A DNA stretch of 28,569 nt from Lunasporangiospora selenospora. Its lineage: Eukaryota; Mortierellomycota; Mortierellomycetes; Mortierellales; Mortierellaceae. Below, one piece after another: positions 10,376-20,900 of the stretch (position 1 is the stretch's first letter; every line of letters starts with the position of its first letter). The stretch covers positions 1 through 28,569 of the forward strand of contig JAABOA010000069.1 in assembly GCA_015680635.1 (NCBI GenBank). The letters are read 5' to 3'. The notes beneath the pieces are model-generated. The model searched no databases. It was not told the origin of the DNA and saw only the letters and a program-made list of their open reading frames with translations. The position numbers were made by a program, and so were the translations under genes.

Positions 10376-11346
10376 ATGACCAAAGTCTATCGTTCATTCC
10401 ATACTGAGGGCCAGTCCAATGAAGAGAACTCTCGCATCCTGAACGCCACCAAGGACGTCGAATACGAGATCATGTATTTTGATATTACTTGTATGGCTGC
10501 CACTGCTCGTACTATCCTCGCCCTCAGTAATACCAAATGGACCGAAAGGAATCCCGTTGACTGGACAGATGTTGAGGAGTATGATTGCCCTTTTGGCGTC
10601 ATGCCACTTCTCAAGATCAAGACCCCCGAAGGCGAGGTATAGTGGATAACAATTATGTCTATCGATATGCCGTAGCATCATGAGTAATTTAGCCAGAAAA
10701 TACGAGATATTGACTTGTTACCTCCACGAATAATAGGCTTTTGTGGCAGAGACGCTCACCATCGATTTGTTCCTGGCCGAAAAGTACAACCTTGTGGGTT
10801 CAAACAAATATGAGGAACAGACAATCAAGGCCTTTTACTCTTCGATTCATTACCTCCGCGAACGCTCCATCACAAAAGTTACCTGGACATTTGCCGATAA
10901 GCGCAAGCAAGGCTTTGAGACTTTCATGACCAAGCAGCTTCCATGGTGGATCAAGATTCAAGAGCAGCATCTTGAGAAGAACGGAGCCAATGGACACTTC
11001 TTTGGCGACAAGGTAACATATTAACTAATCTTTTTAACCTCGCTTCGACATTCTGGTGGTGTCTTCATCCGCCTACTCACATTGAACCAACCTTGAACAT
11101 TCATGAATTTGATTACCATAGCTTTCTCTGGCCGATATCCACTTCCAGTGCGTCCTGGATCATTTTGGCGACTTGCCCCGTGGCGAGGAGATCCTTGACG
11201 TCTTCAGGGCTTCTCCTTTGCTCTGGAAGGTTTACGAAACCACCAAGGCTGTCCCCGAGATTGCTGCCTACCATAACTCGGAGGCTTACAACAAGACTCG
11301 CAAGGGCGGCAATAAGCTCTATTCCGTAACTGCATTCGAAAACTAG
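10376..11346 (+). CDS. Glutathione S-transferase, 3 exons
   Basis: Exons 10376-10636, 10737-11012 and 11122-11346 join in phase 0 to 253 residues. It would couple glutathione to electrophiles in the cytosol. The thioredoxin-like N-terminal domain has EIMYFDITCMAATARTILAL, where the Tyr of MYFD (residue ~34) sits at the catalytic tyrosine position of Tyr-type GSTs. FGVMPLLKI supplies the cis-proline, and the glutathione-contacting Glu-Thr follows as AFVAETLTIDLFLAEKY at the start of exon 2. The all-helical C-terminal domain includes LPWWIKIQEQHLEKNG, then GHFFGDKLSLADIHFQCVLDHFG spanning the second intron, which carries the helix N-capping motif of GSTs (S-x-A-D). It ends VPEIAAYHNSEAYNKTRKG. 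The N terminus has about 25 extra residues before the first beta strand. Sigma-like class is my best guess. The start has no in-frame competitor upstream and TATA and CCAAT boxes precede it. Confidence 0.93.
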
Positions 11347-11404
11347 AAGGGGTTCTAGTGGTCAAGGATGGGGCGATTGTATAATATGGTTAGAAGAGTC
11401 CAAA

Positions 11405-11410
11405 AATAAA
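11405..11410 (+). terminator. AATAAA polyadenylation signal of the GST gene
   Basis: AATAAA 58 nt past the GST stop codon. Confidence 0.55.
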
Positions 11411-11570
11411 CAACACAACACGACACCTTGTCAACAAATTGCTGAGACAAATCGTTGGCCAAGCGGATTGTTGTGAGAGCGTGTGAAAATTAGTATACCA
11501 CACACATAACCTAAAATCAATTAGCCTTGTACCGCCAAAAAAGGTCCATTTCGATGTCCATACCCGTTGC

Positions 11571-11899
11571 TTAGAAATCTAGCTGTTCAAGACCGATTCG
11601 GTAGAGTGCAGCTTCAGGATTCCTTTGATGACACTTGCGAGGATTCTAACGCGAAATAATTGCACACAAAAAAAAACAATCCTTCGCCATAGGCTTGGTT
11701 CCTTGACAAGCTGTGTGAAAAGGAGACTGTTACTATTGAAGAAGAGGTCCTTAATGTGAGCCATTCCAAAAAAGTACGGCAATACTAGAGAATCAGGAAA
11801 AAACACTTCTAGACCCACAAATTGCATTCCATACTGCAATGAGTATGACAAGCAGCCACATTGAATGAGTAAATCATTCAGTGCATTGAGAGACACAGC
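11571..11899 (-). other. Possible small spliced gene, unresolved
   Basis: The minus strand has an open frame from 11896 to a stop at 11579 (105 codons, start MSLNALNDLLIQCGCLSYSL). It contains good intron signals: a GTATGG donor near 11840, a C/T-rich acceptor CTTCTTCAATAG near 11740, and GCGTTAG at 11650-11646. Splicing the first intron would join SLNALNDLLIQCGCLSYSLH to NSLLFTQLVKEPSLWRR, a plausible helical protein. After the last AG one frame reads NPRKCHQRNPEAALYRIGLE and stops at 11571; the other reads ILASVIKGILKLHSTESVLN and stops at 11579. An acceptor CCATTTAG lies just upstream of the first part, so the true first exon may be near 12.0 kb, but I could not find a donor in the right phase. 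The family is unknown. It would be convergent with GST. Confidence 0.25.
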
Positions 11900-12401
11900 C
11901 TAAATGGCAGAATGTGTCAAAAAAGTAGAGTCGACTCTATTGCGCAGCACACTCTGTTTCGGGAAAGAACTGTCCCTCGTCGTTTGACTATCCGAATCTG
12001 GTGTTGAATAGACGTCCTTGTTTACTTGTCCATGTCGCGTCATACTAAAGTTTCTCGCACGGGGACGGCATCGGGGCTGCTGGGTCTTATCTACAGCGGA
12101 CCATCACTGGAAGGCCATTGGCTGTTTGCAGGAAGATGAGGCGCGGGTTGTCGCCGCGCTTTGCCTAACTGAAAGTTTATCCGACTGGCCTATCTGCGCG
12201 GCACTTTCTTTTTATACCCCTCATTTTCCGGCTAGCTCTGATCTTCTTTTCTTCTCTTTCCTTTTTTCCCCTTTTACCCTTTCGTCTTTCCCTCTCTTGA
12301 CCTTACTCAATCCTCGCATTGCTCATTTGACTACCATCCTATTCATCGTTGAGCACCAATAAGTAGATCATCAACACTAGCCACCCAGAAGGCAGGAACA
12401 A
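11900..12401. other. Promoter region of the ABC transporter gene
   Basis: About 500 bp. The last 160 bp before the ATG at 12402 are strongly C/T-rich on the plus strand (12238-12300), a common core-promoter or 5' UTR feature in fungal genes. TTTTTATACC near 12212 is the best TATA-like match. No coding region is supported apart from a possible first exon of the unresolved minus-strand gene. Confidence 0.4.
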
Positions 12402-15400
12402 ATGCAAGCTATGATTGACCAGACAAGAGACTTCAGCTCCGTGCTGTCTCCTCCATCTCGCCCTGACTCCCTTTGTAACCACTTCGAGGGATGGGTAAGT
12501 GTCTTTGCTAGTCCTGATATTTTAGTGGCAAATTGCGACAATTGAAATCTCGGAATTTACACCAGATTTTAACATTGGACAATTGCTCTTCCCTCAGGGC
12601 CCTGTAAGTCAAGATCGATACGATCTTACCCCTTGCTTCGAGTTCAGGTAACTACTGTCCACTATGCTTTTTATTTGGTTCTTCTGAAGGTCGTCAGATC
12701 TAATATCAAACTCACCCACTTACTCATTCCCAAAAACCCCCCCACTATAGTGCCCTCTATGGCGCCCTGTCTGCTTTAGTTGCTCTGCTGCTTTGCAGCA
12801 GGCTCTACAGCTTTTGGAGGCATGGAAAGCGTCATGGTCTTGGACGGACTGCCATGATCTACTGGCCAACCCAGATTTCGATGACTCTGGCTTCCATCGT
12901 GATCGCCTCTCAAGCACTAGAGTTTTATCTCCAAGAGAGCCACTTGTCAGTTGCAGTACTCGGCTGCCTCGGTATGGCCATAACATGGGTAAGTTCATTG
13001 GGTCCTTTGCAAAAGGAATGAAATGACTCCCATGAATGAATGACCAAAATAGTTTTCTAATGCAAGACCATCCGCGAGTATAGGTGACAGCTATTTTTGT
13101 CAATCACTTTGAGCACGAATACGAGATTCGGTCGTCAACCGTCATTTTTTCCTTCTTTGTCACCTCGATCGCATCGACAGCAATTATATTACACACATTG
13201 TTTGACCTCAGATCTTTGACAGGAGCCCCTCGATTGCTCGCCTTTATGGTTCTGCTCATCGTCGGCCTTGTAGTCGAAGCGTGGCCTCGCGGATGGACCA
13301 AAGTACAACAGTCTTGTAATGTCTCGAATTACGACAAGGCAAACATTGCTTCACGCTTGACGTTCTTCTTTTTCCAGTCAACGGTGAATGTTGCACTGCG
13401 GCGAAGTATTACCTTTGAGGATATCGCCAATCTTTTACCCGAGAAACTCAAAACAGGGCGCCTTCACCACGAGCTGTCTTCCAGATGGAACGCTCGCATA
13501 ATGAAACGACAAAGATCTAGCGCGACTGTTAACAAGAAGAACTCTTTCAGCCCAAGACAATCCAACCTCACCAACCCCCCATCACTTTTTTGGACAGTGA
13601 TGTTGACCCACCTTTCTGGACTCGTTCCAATTATTTTCATTCGGATCGTATACATCTTTCTCTCATATGGAATGCCGTTCTTGCTCAGCGTCATGTTGAC
13701 CTATCTCGAGGAATCCGACCAACGGCCGCGCTCGTACGGAATCATGCTGGCTTTTAGCATGTTCTTGTGCTCTATTGTCGCCACTATGCTCTATACCTAC
13801 AATCGATTCCAGATGTTCCAATTGGGTGTAGGTACTAGAGCAGCCTTGATTTCCATGGTCTACCGCAAGGCCCTTCGACTCTCACCCGGTTCTCGGCAGC
13901 GATCAACCACTGGCGAAATCACCAACCACATGTCAGTCGATGCAGATCAATGGGGCGATGCAATGCTTGTCCTAACTTCATGGATCTCAGTCCCGCTGGA
14001 AATCACCGTGGCGCTCATTATGCTCTATCAATTCCTTGGCTGGACAATGATTGCTGGAGTTGCAGGTCTTTTATTGGTACTGCCTCTCCAGGCTTGGCAA
14101 GCGCGAGCCTTTGAAATAAGGCAAAGTGAAAAGTTGGCTGCCATGGACAGACGTATCCGACTGACATCTGAAGTCCTCGCTGGCATCAAGGTAGTAAAGA
14201 TTTATGGCTGGGAACGGGCATTCCGAGAGAGGATTCTCAGCCTCAGGAAACAAGAACTCGTCGCTCTGAAGAAGCTGGGCTTTCTGCAAGCATACATTTC
14301 AATTGTCTACTTTTCGTTCAATCTCATCATCAGTCTACTCGCCTTTGGAGCGTACACTCTCTGGGGAGGACCCGACGGCACTCCAGGAACACTGACGCCT
14401 CAGAAGGTGTTTGTCAGTATGACACTCTTTACAATGCTGAGAATCCCACTCTCAAACCTTTCAGAAGCAACAACATCCACCATCAGCATTGTCGTGTCGA
14501 CAGCCAGAATTCAAGAGTTTTTGTTGCGAGAGGAAGTCAATGATGATGACTATGTTCGATCCAACTCTTTGCCAAGGAGCCAACAGGACCCAGTGGTCCT
14601 GGTTAAGGAAGGATCGTTCACCTGGGATGACCGTTACGCGGAAGAATATGCCGCGGAAGGTGAAGCAACCTCACCCCAGCATGAAGACCACCAGGGGCTC
14701 TTGACCGAACAATGCAGCAGATCTCCTAATAGCGGGCTCTCAACGGGCCCAACTCTGAGCTCTATTAACTTGTCTGTCGCACGGGAAGATCTGATTGCTG
14801 TTGTTGGACGCGTTGGTCAGGGCAAGTCATCTTTGCTGAGCGCCATTATTGGAGAGATGTACAAACTCGAGGGCAAGGTTCAAATGTCAGGAAGAGTTGC
14901 CTATGTCCCACAACAAGCATGGATTGTCAACGCAACGCTACGAGACAACATTCTCTTTGGCAACGACCTTGATCAGGAGCGATACAACCGAGTTCTATTT
15001 ACCTGTGGTCTTGAGCCAGATTTGGCCATGTTGCCTGCTGGAGATCAAACCGAAATTGGCGAGCGTGGAATCAACCTATCTGGCGGACAAAAGCAGCGAG
15101 TCTCGCTCGCCCGCGCCGCATACGCCGATGCAGACATTTATCTGTTGGACGATCCTCTGAGTGCCGTGGATGCTCATGTCAGTCATCATCTATGGTCAAA
15201 TCTCATTGGACCTACTGGTTTGCTTCGAGACAAGGCTCGGATCCTGGTAACACATGGCCTTCAGCACCTTCGAGACGTGGACCATATTGTGGTCTTGAAA
15301 GATGGAGCGATTGTAGAACAAGGATCCTTTGCAGAGCTGATCAGGTCAAAACAAACATTCTACCAGCTTATCAAGGAACATTCACACCGTCATTCCGAAA

Positions 15401-17871
15401 GACCGAAAGATGGCATGACTCGAAGAACCTCTTCAGCATCTTATGTCACGTCAATGCTCAGGAATGATGGAACGGCACGAAGTGGAGGCACGAAATTCAA
15501 TCAGGCTATTTCCGTAAAGGACGACACGACCAAGGCCGATACCGCGGAGAGTAGCGCCTCGCTTCAAGCAGATGGAGATGGGGCCGTAGGCGACCTTTCC
15601 TTTGAATACGACTCGACAGACACGGTTAGTGTGACAGGAGGTGATGCTGATCCAGAGTCTCAGGAGACCACTCCTCGCGAAGAAGGCAAGGGCGATAAAG
15701 GAAAACTCATAGAGATTGAAAAATTGAAGGAGGGCAACGTGGATGTTGAAACGGCGCTCAGATATGCTCGGGCTGCGTAAGTGATATTAACAAAAAGAAA
15801 AAAAGCGATTGAAAAACAATGGCAAGAAATGCAATATGGTGACTAACTTTTTTTGTTCTTCCTCTTGCAAATATTTCATCCGCATTATAGTACATATAAG
15901 GACGTTTCTCTCGTATTGCTGCTTTTCACTCTCGCGCAAGTCTGCTTCGTGGGCACCAATCTCTGGCTCAAATACAGGATAGGGTCGAGCAAGGAATCGG
16001 ATATACCAGAGGACCAATCGGGCGACATAAACCTTTCCAACACTCATCAGGATCTGGAAAGGGCAATCCCTGGAACTCAATCGCAAGATATATCGCTGGG
16101 CCTCTTTTTGGGAGTCTATTCGCTTATCACTCTACTCTATGTGATCATCTACTTTGTTGTGAACTGGCTTGGTCTTGCTGTTGCAAGGATCAGGGCCTCC
16201 GAAGCCCTGCACCGCGATTTGTTGACCAAGATCCTGCGGCTTCCAATGTCGTTTTTCGATACAACTCCCTTGGGACGGATCCTGAACCGGTTTTCATCAG
16301 ACATTCTGGTTGTAGACGAGCGACTCCCCAACAAGGCCATGGATACTACGTTTTTCCTGGTCTCTGTCACTAGCACGCTCATCATGATCCTCTATGCAAC
16401 ACCTGCATTCTTTTTTGTTCTGCCATTCACACTCCAGGCCTATTGGGTGATCCAGTATTGTTTCCGGCGGGTCAACCAATCCATCGTCCGAATATATTCG
16501 GTCTCAAAATCCCCGGTTTATCAACACTTTACAGAAACCTTGAGCGGTGTCTCAACCATTCGTGCCATGTCTGTTCAGGCACAATTCATCAAGGCCAACA
16601 CAGAATGGGTGGATCGGATGGCCAATGCGTTTCTGGCCTTCATGATCTCTAAGCGATGGGTCGAGATCCAGCTCCGATTCCTGAGTACCACCATCTTGTT
16701 CACGGCCTCACTCTTGATCGTTCTGCGCAGGGAGAANNNNNNNNNNTGATTACTGCTGATGCTTTTATCATTGTTATTGTTTAGGGGGGGGGGGGCATGA
16801 GAAAAAATAACTTTTGTTCTATGGGACACGAGTGTATATCGAGCATGTTCATCCTTGTTTAACCAATCTGCTGAATAGAACAATCTTGTGAGCATGGAAC
16901 GAGTGGTAGAGTACATGGACCTTGATACCGAGGCACCGGAGCATACATCCGTCAAACTCCCAGAGGCTTGGCCCAATCGTGGACAAGTCCGCTTCTGCAA
17001 CTACTCGACACGGTATCGAGAGGGACTCGATCTTGTCCTCAAAAATATCTCGATCGATGTTCAGCCTGGACAAAAGATTGGAATCGTAGGAAGGACAGGA
17101 GCAGGAAAGTCGTCACTCACTTTAGCACTCTTTCGTATCATTGAGGCTGCAAACACCCGAGGAAGGAGCTCACCCAATGGAAGTGTTGTCCAAATGGAAT
17201 CTGAATCACAAGGATACCAAACAGCACAAACCAGGTTGGTAGATTTTGAGGAACCACAGGATGATGTTTCTACTTGTGGAGGCTCTCAGGGTCGTGGTAG
17301 TGATTTTGTCCAATCTAGGATCGAGATCGATGGAATCGATATCTCCACCATTGGATTGGAGGAGCTCCGACAGAATTTATCCATCATTCCCCAGGATCCG
17401 ACTCTTTTTGCAGGAACTGTCCGAGACAATCTGGACCCATTCCAACAGGCTCAGGATGCGGACCTGTGGGAGGCTCTGGAACGATCTCACTTGAAATCGT
17501 ATATCATTTCTCTCCCAGGTGGTCTCCATGCTGAGGTGATTCAGAATGGCGAAAACTTTTCTGTCGGGCAGAGGTCGCTGCTTTGTCTTGCTCGGGCGAT
17601 CCTGAGACGGAACAAGATCTTGATCATGGATGAAGCCACGGCGGCGGTAGATGTGGAGACGGATAAATTGGTTCAGCAAACGATCCGAAGTGAATTCCAC
17701 GACCGAACCATCTTGACGATTGCGCATCGTATCAAGACCGTGATGGATAGTGACAAGATCTTGGTACTGGATCATGGATCTGTGGTAGAATATGATGCTC
17801 CTTCGGTGCTTTTGAAGCGAGGCGAGACGTCCTTATTCTACCAACTTGCCAAGCAGGCAGGCGAGATCTGA
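12402..17871 (+). CDS. ABCC (MRP-type) full-length ABC transporter, broken by an assembly gap
   Basis: Exons: 12402-12494, 12598-12647, 12751-12988, 13084-15776, 15891-16736 (cut by the gap) and 16879-17871. About 1,306 residues lie before the gap and 330 after; roughly 35-40 residues are missing. The start MQAMIDQTRDF leads into CNHFEGWGPVSQDRYDLTPC, typical of the MRP N terminus. Next come a TMD0 of hydrophobic segments (exons 3 and early 4) and TMD1. NBD1 has Walker A GRVGQGKSS (14806-14829), the signature LSGGQKQ and LLDDPLSAVDAHV, where Asp replaces the catalytic Glu, as is usual for ABCC NBD1. A Ser/Asp-rich linker and TMD2 (DTTPLGRILNRFSSD) follow. NBD2 has Walker A GRTGAGKSS (17089-17112), Q-loop IIPQDP, signature FSVGQRSL, Walker B ILIMDEATAAVD with the Glu, and H-loop IAHR. 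The protein should be an ATP-driven exporter of glutathione, glucuronide or drug conjugates in the vacuolar or plasma membrane. The donor at 15777 removes a frame-ending TAA. NBD2 holds an unusual insertion after Walker A. Confidence 0.93.
16737..16746. other. Assembly gap (10 N) inside the ABC transporter
   Basis: Ten Ns directly follow the codons for LIVLRRE. The 132 bases after the gap are non-coding in the transporter frame, contain a run of 12 G (16784-16795), and end in CTGAATAG before the next exon. The conserved ABCC segment that should link TMD2 to NLVSMERVVEYM is absent, so the gap hides coding sequence, and the real length is probably more than 10 bases. Confidence 0.95.
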
Positions 17872-17981
17872 GGGGGGAAAAACTCGCCTTTTTATAGGAT
17901 ATCTAAGTAAAGTCATCATAATCATGATCATTATTCAGATAATCTCAAAAGTTGCTATTCATCTTTATTTCTATCCGCAAT
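17872..17981. terminator. Shared 3' region of convergent genes
   Basis: Only 110 bp separate the ABC transporter stop (plus) from the DUF3684 stop (minus). An AATAAA on the minus strand at 17969-17964 lies 13 nt past the DUF3684 stop. No AATAAA is seen for the transporter; AGTAAAG near 17907 is the nearest variant. The two transcripts probably overlap at their 3' ends. Confidence 0.5.
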
Positions 17982-20900
17982 CTAGTCCATGAGGTTGGAA
18001 GGGGTAGTTTGTCGAGTGGGTGTTGGGTTTGTGGCTCTTGTTGTTGTCGTTGAATCAGAGGCTGAGGTAGACTCGTTAGCTACTGCAGGTTTTGGGACCA
18101 TGGCCACCATTAATGCAGGCAAATATTGTTCACAGAACGAAGAAAAGTAGAACTAAGTGAAGAGATGGAGAGATGGAGAAAGAAGAAAATTAGGGTCGGG
18201 ATGCATGTTTCCTTGCAACTCTTAATCATCTCTGAACCAAACAAAGAAAAGGGAAAGAAAGAAAACCTACCTCGTGCTGGCTGTTATGGTCGCCAACAAA
18301 GTTATGAGCCAGCTCGTGTGCAAGGGTAAAGAACCAATAAATCAATCCTTCGTCCCGGGCAGAAATTTTGTGTCCTTGCACCTGTTTGGTCGCTGCACCC
18401 GCTTGCTGGTCATGGCCCAGTGCAGAGTAGTATCTCCAGTTGAAGAAGAGGGCTCCTCCTCGATTGAACGCAATTGCAGATCCCTCAGGGTCATAGTAGA
18501 CATGCATGGTCTCGAGTTTGAGATTAAACACATCTTGCCCGAGAACCGTCAACATCTGCACAAATCGTGTTAACGACTTGATATTGTCTTTGGTCATGAC
18601 CGTATCGGCATCTGTGTCCTTGTCGATATAAAACTCTAGGTCTCCAATATTTCCAACAAAGTTGAGTTGATGACCCGACTTGACATCGCAGTACGAGTTG
18701 GTCATGACCTCGGCGACTTGCGACACGGTCGGTTCGGATCGAATATCATCTCGACCATTCGATCGGCAGTTTGAAACCGCAGCCCGTAGAGAGGCTTCTA
18801 GATTTTGTTGATAGTTTGGTGCAAATCCCTTGACAACTGAGCCCGGAGGAGGTGTGGGCGACGACGCTCCTGGACTCTTGGTATCAGAATTGCCACCCGG
18901 TGATGAAGACTCGGTACCCGTTGCGATGCCATCCATGGTATTCGAAACTGCCTTTCCAATCATAGTCTCACGACCCCAGCTCTTGAATCGATTAAAGAGT
19001 GAACCGCCTCCACTTGATGAGGCAAATGGATTCAACGATGGTCCGGCAGGGTTGGCAGGTGGGAGGGTTGAGATTGTGGGCACCTTGGAGTTATCTTGGG
19101 CTGGGAATGATCCAGGGACAGGAGCCATATTATTCGATTTTCCATTGTTGCCATTGTTATGGTCCTTGATGCGTGGATAGTCTTGATCCAAGAGCTTCAT
19201 GGTCACACGCTCAACATGATCGTGGGTCTCTTTAGAGAGAGCCTCCATCAAATAGGATGGTTCACAGTCAGGGAAGATCTCCTTTAGCTTGGCAAGATGC
19301 TCTGTTGTTTGTTTAGGCCCAAGACGACTCACTGCCGCCGCTTGAGCTGCCGCCGCCGCATCTGCCTTGGCTGCCGCATCCGCTTTTGTCGCAGCCTCTA
19401 TCCTGGCCGCCTCAGCCTTCTTTGCATTCAAAATACGGTCAACAGGGAAGCCCTAAGAATGTCCCATTGAAAAAAAAAGAAAAAAGAAAAACGAAATAAA
19501 GAGAACAGAGGCGAATAAGTAAAGACATCTCGACTTTTTCAAATGAGATCTCAAGATTCATAACGATGGGTCGAGTAATCACCTTGCGCTTGAGGCTCAC
19601 CAGGCTGGAGAACAAGAGGTTGGACCACCAAATAGAATCATTCAGCTTCTTTTTGCTCAACAACAGTTTAGCCAACGCATCCGCAACATCAAAGTGATCG
19701 TCATCCCCGTCTGCGGTGACCAACAGGATGTAGGCCTTGGTTTGGTCCCTTACGATACACGCCGTAGTAGACTCTACATGCACCGTGCCTGTGGGCAAAA
19801 ATTCTCGTCGGAGTTGAATCTCAGGGACTTGACGAACAGCAAGTTTTGTAGTAAGCCAATCAAGGTTAAAGTTGAGACGACTCGGTGGATGATCGGCAAG
19901 GAGTAGGGGCGCACGTTCCACAATAAGCTCCTGGAGTCCCTGAGATCTTCTGGTCCTGGAGAGCGACCCTTGAGGTCGATAGGTTTCCTTGACTTGAGTG
20001 GAGATCCATGTACTTCCCAGATACTCATAGAGCGACTCAAGATGGCTTTCCATTGGAGCGCTGTAGGGTGCAAAGATTTGTTGGAGCACCGTATCATCAA
20101 TGAGATAAATCTCGCTTGCCCTTGCGAGTTTGTACTGGACAATGGTCTGTCCTGTAGTGGTACTGTCATCTTCTTTGGTCTCTCCGTTGTCCGTCGCCCG
20201 TTTCTCGTTTGGTGTCTCTTCCGTTTCTTGCGAGGAACGCTTCTCGGCCAACAGGAAAGGAGATTTGATCATTTCAGACACAAGACCTCTATTATTCCGG
20301 ATGACATGTAGATGAGACGCAATTTGACGCAGAACAGACTTGTAGCTTTCAACACCCCCGTTCCTGTTCAAGAAATCATGAGGAGAACGAACAACCAACT
20401 GTGTAAGCTCCACAGGCGTGGGCTCCTCCTTGACACCGCAAGACTTGAGGAACATGTTGGCTGCGACTCCAAAATCGACTGTTGTCAATAAGTCTGGGTG
20501 ATAAGGCGAGTCCTTCCTGTCAAAGTAACACTTTTGAGGCTCCACATAGCTTTTGCCACTATCATCTAGCGGAATAAATTTAAGGGATCTCAACGTGGAC
20601 CAATGATGGTGACCAAATTCTCCCTGAAATTTGCCCAAGTACTCAAACATCTGTCGTGCGCTTTCCTTGGTAGCTGGGGGCGACTGAGTTAATCGCTCAA
20701 GCAATCGGACCGGAAGTGGGTTCTCTCGGATGCCAAGCATGGGCGCATGAGTGCGAAGATCTTCACGCAAAACTGGGAAATCCATCACGCTGCTGGAGGG
20801 GTTGTAAAAAACGCCTTCTGGGGTCGCCATTGTGCCGGTGGTAGTCGGAAGGAAGGTAATCTTGATCTTCGAAGGAGAGTACTGGGTTGCGTATTGATTC

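Noticed and set aside
13084-13086. GTG as a start codon for the large transporter frame
   Set aside because: It directly follows an acceptor TAG, and three upstream exons with MRP-type N-terminal sequence join in phase to it. The real start is ATG 12402.
15777-15780. Stop codon TAA ending the transporter after NBD1 (a half transporter)
   Set aside because: The TAA is inside a GTAAGT donor. An exon with TMD2 follows after a 114-nt intron and joins in phase.
19439-19582. Continuation of the DUF3684 exon past the GTGATT donor
   Set aside because: The added residues are Phe/Leu-rich and end in a T-rich tract. The spliced join LVSLKRKGFPVDRIL fits the family.
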